Shown here piece by piece: positions 53,905-63,134 of a DNA stretch of 64,000 bases (within the stretch, counting starts at the first letter, position 1; each line of letters starts with the position of its first letter). The position numbers and the translations under genes were made by a program. The notes under the pieces are model-generated. The model saw only the letters and a program-made list of their open reading frames with translations. It searched no databases and was not told the origin of the DNA. Location of the stretch: contig NZ_JAHRGL010000040.1 of assembly GCF_019097855.1 (NCBI RefSeq), positions 62,001 to 126,000 on the forward strand, written 5' to 3'. This DNA comes from Geopseudomonas aromaticivorans. GTDB lineage: Bacteria > Pseudomonadota > Gammaproteobacteria > Pseudomonadales > Pseudomonadaceae.

Positions 53905-55043
53905 TGCGCTGGACTCATGCAGTAATGCTGGCGGCCGCGGTACTCGCCGTCGGTTGCAGCAGCAGTGGCAAGAAGGAACTGCCGCCGGCCGAACTGACCA
54001 AGTTCAGCGAAGAAGTCCACCTGGACAAGCAGTGGAGCCGCTCCATCGGCGAAGGACAGGGTGAAACCTGGAACCAGCTGGAGCTGGCCTCGGACGGCGA
54101 CAGCCTGTTCGCCGCCGACATCGAAGGCCTGGTCGTGGCGATGAACCGCGAGACCGGCAAGGTGCTGTGGGAACAGGAGCTGGACAAGCCGGTCTCCGGT
54201 GGCGTCGGTGCTGGTTACGGCCTGGTGCTGGTCGGCACCCTCAAGGGCCAGGTGATCGCCCTCGACAGCGCCACCGGCGAGGTCAAGTGGCAGGCGCCGG
54301 TTGGCAGCGAGGTGCTCTCCGCTCCGGCTAACAACGGCGACGTGGTGGTGGTGCAGACCCAGGACGACCATGTTTTCGGTCTGGATGCCGCCACTGGCGA
54401 GCGCCGCTGGAGCTACGAAAGCACCCCGGCGGTGCTCACCCTGCGTGGCACCAGCGCGCCGGTGGTGACCAACCGCCTGGCGGTGGCCGGTCTGTCCAGC
54501 GGCAAGGTGGTCGCCCTCGACATCCAGCGCGGCATCCCGGTGTGGGAGCAGCGCGTGGCCATGGCCAAGGGCCGTTCCGAACTGGAGCGCATGGTCGACA
54601 TCGACGGCGGCCTGCTGCTGTCCGGCGGCACCCTGTACGTGGTGACCTACCAGGGGCAACTGGCGGCACTGGATCTGCAAAGCGGCCGCCCGTTGTGGCA
54701 GCGCGATGCCTCCAGCTACGTCGGTGTGGCCGCCGGCTTCGGCAACGTCTACGTCAGCGAGGCCAGCGGCACCGTCGAAGGCATCGACGAGCGCTCGACC
54801 TCGGCGCTGTGGAGCAACGACGCCCTGGCGCGTCGCCAGCTGTCGAGCCCGGTGGCGTTCTCCAGCAACGTCGCGGTCGGCGACCTGGAGGGCTACCTGC
54901 ATCTGCTGAGCCAGGTGGACGGTCGCTTCGTCGGCCGCGAGCGCGTCGACAGCGACGGCCTGCGCGCCCGCCCGCTGGTGGTCGGCGACTGGCTGTACGC
55001 TTACGGCAACAGTGGCAAGCTGGTGGCCTACACCCTGCGCTGA
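53901..55043 (+). CDS. bamB: Outer-membrane assembly lipoprotein BamB
   Basis: Beta-propeller subunit of the BAM complex that inserts outer-membrane proteins. The 380-residue product has a lipoprotein signal with lipobox LAVGC (Cys19). About eight PQQ-like blades follow, visible as repeats such as AMNRETGKVLWEQEL, ALDSATGEVKWQAPV and GLDAATGERRWSYES. GGGGGAGA precedes the start. A strong hairpin follows the stop. Confidence 0.95.
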   Translation: MMRWTHAVMLAAAVLAVGCSSSGKKELPPAELTKFSEEVHLDKQWSRSIGEGQGETWNQLELASDGDSLFAADIEGLVVAMNRETGKVLWEQELDKPVSGGVGAGYGLVLVGTLKGQVIALDSATGEVKWQAPVGSEVLSAPANNGDVVVVQTQDDHVFGLDAATGERRWSYESTPAVLTLRGTSAPVVTNRLAVAGLSSGKVVALDIQRGIPVWEQRVAMAKGRSELERMVDIDGGLLLSGGTLYVVTYQGQLAALDLQSGRPLWQRDASSYVGVAAGFGNVYVSEASGTVEGIDERSTSALWSNDALARRQLSSPVAFSSNVAVGDLEGYLHLLSQVDGRFVGRERVDSDGLRARPLVVGDWLYAYGNSGKLVAYTLR

Positions 55044-55084
55044 TTGCCCGCCGCGCCCTGCGGGGCGCGGGACATACCCATTAG

Positions 55085-55123
55085 CGGCCGCTGCACCTAC
55101 ACTGCAGCGGCCGTTGTGTTTTT
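55085..55123 (+). terminator. Strong terminator between bamB and der
   Basis: CGGCCGCTGCA at 55085-55095 is perfectly paired with TGCAGCGGCCG at 55103-55113 and followed by TTGTGTTTTT. It separates der from the preceding rodZ-ispG-hisS-yfgM-bamB run, although der begins only 23 bases further on. Confidence 0.85.
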
Positions 55124-55145
55124 CCGAATTACCGTGGAGAGCCGC

Positions 55146-56624
55146 ATGGTTCCCGTAATTGCTCTGGTAGGACGGCCGAACGTCGGCAAGTCCACCCTGT
55201 TCAACCGCTTGACCAAGAGCCGCGACGCCATCGTCGCCGACTACTCCGGCCTGACCCGCGACCGCAAGTACGGCGAGGCGAAGTGGCAGGGGCGCACCTA
55301 CATCGTCATCGACACCGGGGGCATCTCCGGTGACGAGGAAGGCATCGACGCCAAGATGGCCGAGCAGTCGCTGCAGGCCATCGAGGAAGCCGATGCCGTG
55401 CTGTTCATGGTCGACTCGCGCGCCGGCATGACCGCCGCCGACCAGATGATCGCCGAGCACCTGCGCAAGAAGAACAAGCGCACCTTCCTGGCGGCCAACA
55501 AGGTCGACACCGTCGACCCGGACATCGCCCGCGCCGAATTCAGCCCGCTGGCCATCGGCGACGCCTGGCCGATCGCCGCCGCCCACGGTCGCGGCATCAC
55601 CGCGCTGCTGCAGGCCGCGCTGGGCGAGTTCCCCAAGGACGAAGTCGCGGAAGAGGAGTTCCCCGAGGGTGAAGGCGAGGAGGGCGCCGCCGCGCCGCAG
55701 AAGCGCATCCCCGGCCCTGACGAGCGTACCGGCATCAAGATCGCCATCATTGGTCGTCCCAACGTCGGCAAGTCGACGCTGGTCAACCGCATGCTCGGCG
55801 AAGAGCGGGTCATCGTCTACGATCAGGCCGGCACCACCCGCGACAGCATCTACATCCCCTTCGAGCGCGACGATGCCAAGTACACCCTGATCGACACCGC
55901 CGGCGTGCGCCGCCGCGGCAAGATCTTCGAGGCGGTGGAAAAGTTCTCGGTGGTCAAGACCCTGCAGGCGATCCAGGACGCCAACGTGGTGGTATTCGTC
56001 ATGGACGCCCGCGAAGGGGTGGTCGACCACGACCTCAACCTGCTCGGCTTCGTGCTGGAGACCGGCCGCGCGCTGGTGATCGCGCTGAACAAGTGGGACG
56101 GCATGGACAGCCACGAGCGCGACCGGGTGAAGACCGAGCTGGAGCGCCGCCTGCAGTTCGTCGACTTTGCCGACATCCACTTCATCTCCGCCCTGCACGG
56201 CACCGGCGTCGGCAACCTGTACAAGTCGGTGCAGGAGTCGTTCCGTTCCGCGGTGACCCGCTGGCCGACCAGTTACCTGACCCAGGTCCTCGAGGATGCG
56301 GTCAGCGTGCACCAGCCGCCGCTGGTCAACGGTCGGCGCATCAAGCTGCGCTACGCCCACCTGGGCGGCGCCAACCCGCCGTTGATCGTGATCCACGGCA
56401 ACCAGGTGGACGCGGTGCCGCGCGCCTACTCGCGCTACCTGGAGAACACCTACCGCCGCGTGCTCAAGCTGGTCGGTACGCCGATCCGCATCGAGTTCAA
56501 GGGCGGCGAGAACCCCTACGAGGGCAAGAAGAACGAGCTCAGCACCCGCCAGGTGAACAAGAAGCGCCGCCTGATGAGCCACCACAAGAAGGCCGAGAAG
56601 AAGAAGAAGGACAAGCGCCGCTAA
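55146..56624 (+). CDS. der: Ribosome biogenesis GTPase Der (EngA)
   Basis: Double-GTPase needed for 50S ribosome assembly. The 492 residues contain two G domains: G1 GRPNVGKS at 9-16 with DTGG and NKVD, and the second G1 near 202 with [10 protein letters not shown] and NKWD. A KH-like C-terminal domain follows, ending in a very basic tail ([12 protein letters not shown]). The start ATG at 55146 has GGAGAG. Confidence 0.97.
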   Translation: MVPVIALVGRPNVGKSTLFNRLTKSRDAIVADYSGLTRDRKYGEAKWQGRTYIVIDTGGISGDEEGIDAKMAEQSLQAIEEADAVLFMVDSRAGMTAADQMIAEHLRKKNKRTFLAANKVDTVDPDIARAEFSPLAIGDAWPIAAAHGRGITALLQAALGEFPKDEVAEEEFPEGEGEEGAAAPQKRIPGPDERTGIKIAIIGRPNVGKSTLVNRMLGEERVIVYDQAGTTRDSIYIPFERDDAKYTLIDTAGVRRRGKIFEAVEKFSVVKTLQAIQDANVVVFVMDAREGVVDHDLNLLGFVLETGRALVIALNKWDGMDSHERDRVKTELERRLQFVDFADIHFISALHGTGVGNLYKSVQESFRSAVTRWPTSYLTQVLEDAVSVHQPPLVNGRRIKLRYAHLGGANPPLIVIHGNQVDAVPRAYSRYLENTYRRVLKLVGTPIRIEFKGGENPYEGKKNELSTRQVNKKRRLMSHHKKAEKKKKDKRR

Positions 56625-56642
56625 GGCCTTGCCCAGTTGCGC

Positions 56643-56679
56643 AAAACGCCGCTGCCCCTGACTGGGCAGCGGCGTTTTT
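56643..56679 (+). terminator. Strong terminator after der
   Basis: AAAACGCCGCTGCCC at 56643-56657 pairs perfectly over 15 bases with GGGCAGCGGCGTTTT at 56664-56678 around a six-base loop and ends in five T. Confidence 0.93.
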
Positions 56680-56693
56680 CATGGTACGGATGG

Positions 56694-56778
56694 GTAGGGT
56701 GGAAAACTCGCTGAGCGATTTTCCACCAAGCTCCGTGCGCTGCTGTTGGAAAAGACCTGCGGTCGTTTTCCACCCTAC
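56694..56778. repeat. Two-hairpin dispersed repeat (copy C, 85 bp)
   Basis: GTAGGGTGG at the left is inverted as CCACCCTAC at the right. The inner hairpins are TGGAAAACTCG/CGATTTTCCA and TTGGAAAAGACC-TGC-GGTCGTTTTCC. It lies 15 bases after the der terminator and three bases beyond the stop of the convergent flavoprotein gene. Confidence 0.87.
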
Positions 56779-56781
56779 GGC

Positions 56782-58020
56782 TCAGCGTCGCGTCAGCCAG
56801 CGCAATGCGCCCAGCCCCGCCGCCCGGCCGCTGGCGAAGCAGGCGGTGAGCAGGTAGCCGCCGGTCGGCGCTTCCCAGTCGAGCATCTCGCCGGCGCAGA
56901 ACACGCCCGGCAACTGGCGCAGCATCAGGTTGGCGTCCAGCGCCTCGAACGGCACGCCGCCGGCGCTGCTGATCGCCTCGTCCAGCGGGCGGGTGCGCAC
57001 CAGCTCCAGCGGCAGGGCCTTGATCGCCGTCGCCAGCCTACCCATGTCCTGGAAGGTATCCGCGTCGGTCAGCTCGCGCAGCAGCCCGGCGCGCACGCCG
57101 TCGATGCCCATCTGGCTGGCCAGGTGCTTGGCCAGCGAGCGCGAGCCGCGTGGCTTGCTCAGCGCGGCGACGATCTGTTCGCGGCTGCGGTGGGGCAGCA
57201 GGTCCAGGTGGATGACCGCGCGGCCGCCTTGGTTGATCTGCTCGCGGATCGGCGCCGACAACGCGTAGATCAGGCTGCCTTCCACGCCCGTTGCCGTCAC
57301 CACGAACTCGCCCTGGCGCGGTGTCTCGCCGTCCACGTGAATGGCCACCGGCTTGACCGGCGCGCCGGCGAACTTGTCGGCAAAGAATACGCTCCAGCCC
57401 GTCACCTCGAAGCCGCAGTTGCTCGGCTGCAGCGGCGCCACGTCGATGCCGCGCTGTTCCAGCAACGGCACCCAGGCGCCGTCCGAGCCGAGGCGCGCCC
57501 AGCTGCCGCCGCCGAGGGCCAGCACCACGGCATCGGCGTTGAGCTGCCGCTCGCCGTCCGGCGTGGCGATGCGCAGCTCGCCGGCTTCACTCCAGCCCAG
57601 CCAGCGCGAGCGGGTGTGCAGCGCCACGCCGCTTTCGCGCAGGCGCTTGAGCCAGGCGCGCAGCAGCGGGGCGGCCTTCATGTCGGTGGGGAACACCCGT
57701 CCGGAGCTGCCGACGAAGGTGTCGATGCCCAGCGCGTGAATCCAGGCGCGCAGCGCGTCGGCGTCGAAGTCGGCGAGCAGGCGGCCGATCTCGCCGGCGC
57801 GGCTGGCGTAGCGGGCGACGAACGCCGGCTTGGGCTCGGCGTGGGTGATGTTCATGCCGCCGACCCCGGCCAGCAGGAACTTGCGTCCCAGCGAGGGCAT
57901 GGCGTCGAACAGCTCCACTGCGCAGCCGCCGGCGGCGAGGACTTCGGCGGCCATCAGGCCGGCCGGACCGCCACCGATGACGACGACGCGGGGGGAGGAA
58001 GCGGAAGGAGTGCTGGGCAT
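56782..58020 (-). CDS. HI0933-like FAD-dependent flavoprotein (TIGR03862 type)
   Basis: A 412-residue flavoprotein of the BaiN/HI0933 family. The FAD-binding Rossmann motif is VVVIGGGPAGLMAAEVLA, followed by SLGRKFLLAGVGGMNITHAEP. Later features are DAVVLALGGGSWARLGSDGAW, EFVVTATGVEGSLIYAL and the C-terminal FAD contact GVFCAGEMLDWEAPTGGYLLTACFASGRAAG. The specific reaction is unknown for this subgroup. It ends three bases short of a dispersed repeat. Confidence 0.87.
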   Translation of the reverse strand: MPSTPSASSPRVVVIGGGPAGLMAAEVLAAGGCAVELFDAMPSLGRKFLLAGVGGMNITHAEPKPAFVARYASRAGEIGRLLADFDADALRAWIHALGIDTFVGSSGRVFPTDMKAAPLLRAWLKRLRESGVALHTRSRWLGWSEAGELRIATPDGERQLNADAVVLALGGGSWARLGSDGAWVPLLEQRGIDVAPLQPSNCGFEVTGWSVFFADKFAGAPVKPVAIHVDGETPRQGEFVVTATGVEGSLIYALSAPIREQINQGGRAVIHLDLLPHRSREQIVAALSKPRGSRSLAKHLASQMGIDGVRAGLLRELTDADTFQDMGRLATAIKALPLELVRTRPLDEAISSAGGVPFEALDANLMLRQLPGVFCAGEMLDWEAPTGGYLLTACFASGRAAGLGALRWLTRR

Positions 58021-58097
58021 GGCGATCGTTGGCGTACAAGGAGGGGACGCATTCTAGCAGCAGGCCGCCATGGCCGATGCAGCGGCGCTCCAGCTGT

Positions 58098-59453
58098 TTA
58101 CCCCAGCCGGTGCGGGGCGATCCAGCCGCCGCGCTGTGCGATGCGCCAGGCCCAGGCGGCGAGGATCAGGCTGCGCAGCGCCATGAAGGCGAGGAAGGCC
58201 AGCCACAGGCCGGCGTTGCCGAAGTCGCGCAGCAGCCAGCCCAGCGGCAGGCTCAAGGCCAGGGCCAGCAGCATGGCATCGCGCATCTCTCGCGCCTTGG
58301 TGGCGCCGATGAACAGGCCGTCGAGCAGGTAGCTCCACACTGCCAGCAGCGGCAGAGCGGCCAGGTACGGCAGATGGGCATGGGCGATTACGCGCACTGC
58401 AGCGATGTCGGTCTGCAGGTCGACGAACCACTGGCCGCCGAGCAGGAACAGGGCGGCGAAGCCGAGACTGGCCAGCAGCGACCAGCTGCCGGCGATCCAC
58501 AGGCTGCGACGCAGGGCCAGGCGGTCACGCGCGCCGATGGCATGGCCGCACAGCGCCTCCACCGCGTGGGCCAGACCGTCGAGGGCATGGGCGGTGAGCA
58601 GCAGGCCGTTGAGCAGCAGGGCATTGGCTGCCACGGTGGCGTCGCCCAGGCGGGTGCCCTGCACGGTGACCATGAAGAACACGCTCTGCAGCGCCAGGGT
58701 GCGCAGGAAAATGTCGCGGTTGACCGCCAGCAGCGGCCGCCAGCTCGCCCAGCTGCGCAGTGCCGGCCAGTTCGCGCGGCCGGGGTAGGCGCCCAGCTGG
58801 CGCCGGGCCAGGTACAGGCCGAGCAGCGCGCCGCTCCACTCGGCGATCACCGCGGCGCGGGCGGCGCCGACCACGCCCCAGTCGAGGCCGAGGACGAACC
58901 ACAGGGCCAGCGCCACGTTGAGCAGGTTGCAAGTCAGCAGCATGGCCAGCGGCGCGCGGGCGTTCTGCACGCCGAGCAGCCAGCCGATCAGCGCGTAGCT
59001 GGCCAGCGCCGCCGGCAGGCCGAGCAGGCGGGTGTGGACAAAGTCGCGGACCAGGGCATCCAGGGCGGCGCCCGGCTGCATCAGTTGCAGGGCGGCGGGT
59101 AGCAGCGGCAGGGCCATCAGGCCGCACAGCAGCGCCAGGCCGAGTCCGAGCAGCAGGCCCTGCAGCAGCACCTGACGCAGCGCGCCGCCTTCGCCGCGGC
59201 CGCAGGCCTGGGCGGCGAAGCCGGTGGTGCCCATGCGCAGGAAGCCGAAGGTCCACACCAGCAGGCTGTACAGGCTGCCGCCGACCGCCACGGCGCCGAG
59301 CTGGTGGGCGTGCGGCAGGTGGCCGACCACCGCGCTGTCGACCAGCGCCACCAGCGGCACCGACAGGTTGGAGAGGATCATCGGCCCGGCCAGCGCCCAC
59401 ACCCGGCGCTGGGTCGGGGCGTGCCGCCAGGCATCGCGCCAGGGTTCAGCCAC
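58098..59453 (-). CDS. dinF: MATE-family efflux transporter (DinF-like)
   Basis: Multidrug and toxin extrusion type carrier, 451 residues with about twelve helices. VWALAGPMILSNLSVPLVALVDSAVVGHL and GAVAVGGSLYSLLVWTFGFLRMGTTGFAAQA match the DinF branch, including the conserved Asp in helix 1. The start is GTG at 59453, which overlaps the end of the YdcZ-like gene by eight bases, so the two are translationally coupled. Substrates cannot be deduced. Confidence 0.88.
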   Translation of the reverse strand: MAEPWRDAWRHAPTQRRVWALAGPMILSNLSVPLVALVDSAVVGHLPHAHQLGAVAVGGSLYSLLVWTFGFLRMGTTGFAAQACGRGEGGALRQVLLQGLLLGLGLALLCGLMALPLLPAALQLMQPGAALDALVRDFVHTRLLGLPAALASYALIGWLLGVQNARAPLAMLLTCNLLNVALALWFVLGLDWGVVGAARAAVIAEWSGALLGLYLARRQLGAYPGRANWPALRSWASWRPLLAVNRDIFLRTLALQSVFFMVTVQGTRLGDATVAANALLLNGLLLTAHALDGLAHAVEALCGHAIGARDRLALRRSLWIAGSWSLLASLGFAALFLLGGQWFVDLQTDIAAVRVIAHAHLPYLAALPLLAVWSYLLDGLFIGATKAREMRDAMLLALALSLPLGWLLRDFGNAGLWLAFLAFMALRSLILAAWAWRIAQRGGWIAPHRLG

Positions 59454-59898
59454 GGCGGATCAGCCACACCCCGGCGACGATCAGCACCAGCCCGGCGAGC
59501 TTGCCGAGGCTAACCGATGCCTGGGGAAAGCCGGCCCAGCCGAAATGGTCGAGCAGCAGCGCGGCGCTCAGCTGGCCGGCCAGCACCAGCGACATGAACA
59601 GCAGGGCGCCGATGCGCGGGCCGGCGAAGGCGGCGCTGACCACGAACAGCACGCCGAGCAGGCCGCCGGTCCAGTGCCACCAGCTCAGGCCCTTGAACGG
59701 AGCGAGGCCGCTGGGCAGGTCGCGCTGGGTCAGGGTGATGATGAGCAGTGCCAGGCTGCCGACCAGGAAGGAAATCAGCGAGGCGCTCAGCACGCTGTCG
59801 ATGTGTCGCGCCAGCTGGCCGTTGACGCCGGCCTGCAGCGGCATCATGGCGCCGGAGAGCAGGGGCAGGGCGAGCAGGAACCAACTGGGCAAGGACAT
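59446..59898 (-). CDS. DMT-superfamily transporter YdcZ-like
   Basis: A 150-residue membrane protein with about five helices, of the YdcZ (DUF606) family: LALPLLSGAMMPLQAGVNGQLARHIDSVLSAS and GLSWWHWTGGLLGVLFVVSAAF are typical. Start at MSLPSWFLLALP with GGAGT upstream; the frame continues upstream without conservation. First gene of a two-gene operon with the MATE carrier. Substrate unknown. Confidence 0.86.
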   Translation of the reverse strand: MSLPSWFLLALPLLSGAMMPLQAGVNGQLARHIDSVLSASLISFLVGSLALLIITLTQRDLPSGLAPFKGLSWWHWTGGLLGVLFVVSAAFAGPRIGALLFMSLVLAGQLSAALLLDHFGWAGFPQASVSLGKLAGLVLIVAGVWLIRRG

Positions 59899-60061
59899 GG
59901 AGCGACTCCGGGCGCGTGGCGGCGAGGCCCCATAGTATGCCGCAATCGACTGGAGCTCTGCCGGGCACCGACTGGCACAGGCCTGCGCGTGGGCTATGGT
60001 TAAGGCAATGCGGTCGCCCGGTCGCTCCGGTCGACCTTTCCTTTCCCGAGAGGAGAGCACG

Positions 60062-63000
60062 ATGGACATGAACCGTCGGCAATTCTTCAAGGTCTGCGGT
60101 GTTGGCCTAGGAGCCTCGAGCCTGGCGGCTCTGGGCATGGCGCCACCGCCGGCCTACGCCGAGACGATCCGCCACTTCAAACTGGCCAGCACCCGCGAGA
60201 CGCGCAATACCTGCCCGTACTGCTCGGTCGGCTGCGGCCTGATCATGTACAGCCGGGGCGACGGCGGCAAGAACGTCGCCCAGGAGATCATCCACATCGA
60301 GGGCGACGCCGACCATCCGGTCAACCGCGGCACCCTGTGTCCGAAGGGCGCCGGCCTGCTGGACTTCGTGCACAGCCCCAACCGCCTCAAGTATCCCGAG
60401 GTGCGCGAGGCCGGCAGCAACGAGTGGAAACGACTGAGCTGGGACGAGGCGCTGGAGCGCATCGCCAAGCTGATGAAGGCCGACCGCGACGCCAACTTCA
60501 TCGAGCGCAACGCGCAGGGGCAGACGGTCAACCGCTGGCTGAGCACCGGCTTCCTCGCCGCCTCGGCGTCCTCCAACGAGTCCGGCTACCTCACCCACAA
60601 GGTGGTGCGTTCGCTGGGCATGCTGGCGTTCGACAACCAGGCGCGTGTCTGACACGGCCCGACGGTGGCAGGTCTTGCCCCGACGTTTGGCCGTGGCGCC
60701 ATGACCAATCACTGGTCCGACATCAAGAATGCGGATCTGGTGCTGATCATGGGCGGCAACGCCGCCGAAGCCCACCCCTGCGGCTTCAAGTGGGTGACCG
60801 AAGCGAAGGCGCACAACCAGGCGCGCCTGATCGTGGTCGACCCGCGCTTCAACCGTTCCGCCTCGCTGGCCGACCTGTACGCGCCGATCCGCACCGGCAC
60901 GGACATCGCTTTCCTCGGCGGGCTGATCAACTACCTGCTGGAGAACGACAAGATCCAGCACGAGTACGTGCGCCACTACACCGACCTGTCGTTCGTGGTG
61001 AAGGAGGGCTTCAGCTTCGAGGACGGACTGTTCAACGGCTACGACGCCGAGAAGCGTGGCTACCCGAACAAGTCGGCCTGGGGCTACGAGGTCGGCGAGG
61101 ACGGCTACGCGGTGGTCGACCCGAGCCTCAGCCACCCGCGCTGTGTGTTCAACCTGCTCAAGCAGCACTACAGCCGCTACACCGCAGACGTGGTCAGCAA
61201 CATCTGCGGCACGCCCAAGGAGCAGATGCTCAAAGTCTGGGCGACCATCGCCGAGACGTCGCAGCCGGGCAAGGCGATGACCATCATGTACGCCCTCGGC
61301 TGGACCCAGCACAGCGTGGGCTCGCAGATGATCCGCACCGGCGCCATGGTGCAGCTGCTGCTCGGCAACATCGGCATGCCCGGCGGCGGCATGAACGCCC
61401 TGCGCGGCCACTCCAACATCCAGGGCCTCACCGACCTCGGCCTGCTGTCCAACCTGCTGCCGGGTTACCTGACCCTGCCAGGCGACGCCGAGCAGGACTA
61501 CGCCGCCTACATCGCCAAGCGCACGCAGAAACCGCTGCGTCCGGGGCAGCTGTCCTACTGGCAGAACTACGAGAAGTTCCACGTCAGCCTGATGAAGGCC
61601 TGGTTCGGCAAGAGCGCCACGGCGGAGAACCACTGGGCCTACGACTGGCTGCCCAAGCTTGACGCTCCGGGTGCCGGCTACGACGTGCTCAAGGTGTTCG
61701 ACATGATGTTCCAGGGGCAGGTCAACGGCTACTTCTGCCAGGGCTTCAACCCGATCGCCGCCTTCCCCAACAAGGCCAAGGTCGGCGCGGCGCTGGGCAA
61801 GCTCAAGTACCTGGTGATCATGGACCCGCTGGTCACCGACACCTCGGAGTTCTGGCGCAATGCCGGTGAGTTCAACGATGTCGATACGGCGAGCATCCAG
61901 ACCACCGTGTTCCGCCTACCGACCAGTTGCTTCGCCGAGGAGGACGGTTCGCTGGTCAACAGCGGACGCTGGCTGCAGTGGCACTGGAAAGCCGCCGAGC
62001 CGCCGGGCGAGGCGCGCACCGATATCGCCATCATGGCCGGGCTGTTCCACCGCCTGCGCGCGCTGTACGTCAAGGAGGGCGGCGCCTTCGCCGAGCCGAT
62101 CCTCGGTCTCGACTGGCCCTACCTGCGCCCCGACGAACCGGGCGCCGACGAACTGGCCCGCGAGTTCAACGGCAAGGCGCTGGCCGACGTCAGCGACCCG
62201 GCGACGGGCGCGGTGCTGGCCAAGGCCGGCGAGCAGCTGGCCGGCTTTGCCCAGCTGCGCGCCGACGGCTCCACCGCCAGCGGCTGCTGGATCTTCAGCG
62301 GCAGCTGGACCCAGGCCGGCAACCAGATGGCGCGGCGCGACAACGCCGACCCCTACGGCATGGGCCAGACCCTTGGCTGGGCCTGGGCCTGGCCGGCCAA
62401 CCGGCGCATCCTCTACAACCGCGCCTCGGCCGATCCCTCGGGCCGGCCGTGGGACCCGCTGAAGAAGCGCCTGGTATGGTGGAATGGCAAGAACTGGGGC
62501 GGCACCGACGTGCCCGACTTCAAGGCCGACTCGGCGCCGGAAGACGGCATGAACCCGTTCATCATGAACCCCGAGGGGGTGGCGCGCTTCTTTGCTGTCG
62601 ACAAGATGGCCGAAGGCCCGTTCCCCGAGCACTACGAGCCGTTCGAGACGCCGATCGGCAACAACCCGCTGCACCCGAAGGTGATCAGCAACCCGGCGGC
62701 GCGGGTGTTCAAGAACGACCTGGAGGTGTTCGGCAAGGCGGAGGAGTTCCCCTACGCGGCGACCACCTACCGGCTGACCGAGCACTTCCACTACTGGACC
62801 AAACACTGCCGGCTCGCCGCCATCACCCAGCCCGAGCAGTTCGTCGAGATCGGCGAGACGCTGGCCAAGGAGCTGGGCATCCGGGCCGGCGACCGCGTCA
62901 AGGTCTCCTCCAACCGCGGCTACATCAAGGCGGTGGCGGTGGTGACCAAGCGCCTGCGGCCGCTGACGGTGGACGGCAAGACCGTGCACCACGTCGGCAT

Positions 63001-63133
63001 CCCGATCCACTGGGGCTTCACCGGGGTGGCGAAGAACGGCTTCATTACCAACACCCTGACCCCCTTCGTCGGCGACGGCAACACGCAGACGCCGGAGTTC
63101 AAGTCGTTCCTCGTGAACGTGGAGAAGGTGTGA
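60062..63133 (+). CDS. fdnG: Formate dehydrogenase-N alpha subunit with selenocysteine
   Basis: Periplasmic, molybdopterin-containing catalytic subunit that oxidises formate. It is a single 1023-residue gene interrupted by an in-frame TGA at 60650-60652, read as selenocysteine (residue 197) in NQARV-Sec-HGPTVAG, the exact context of E. coli FdnG. Other features are a twin-arginine signal (NRRQFFK at 4-10), [4Fe-4S] ligands Cys51, Cys54, Cys58 and Cys93, and full-length molybdopterin domains to the end. AGGAGAG precedes the ATG. The beta-subunit gene starts one base after the stop. Conventional gene finding would split it into 196-codon and 823-codon pieces. Confidence 0.96.
60650..60685 (+). 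promoter_or_regulatory. Selenocysteine UGA codon and SECIS element of fdnG
   Basis: Eighteen bases after the TGA, GGCA at 60667-60670 pairs with TGCC at 60676-60679 around the loop GGTCT. This is the bacterial SelB-binding apical loop seen in E. coli fdnG/fdhF. Flanking bases CGACG on one side and CGACG on the other give a partly paired lower region. Confidence 0.88.
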
Positions 63134-63134
63134 C

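Noticed and set aside
59973-59986. Possible sigma-54 promoter (TGGCAC-N5-TGC) before fdnG
   Set aside because: The distance between the GG and GC elements is one base short of the required spacing, and the match is otherwise common in GC-rich DNA.
60062-60652. Truncated or frameshifted formate dehydrogenase gene
   Set aside because: The TGA is in the exact selenocysteine context, with a SECIS hairpin and an uninterrupted downstream frame, so recoding explains it.
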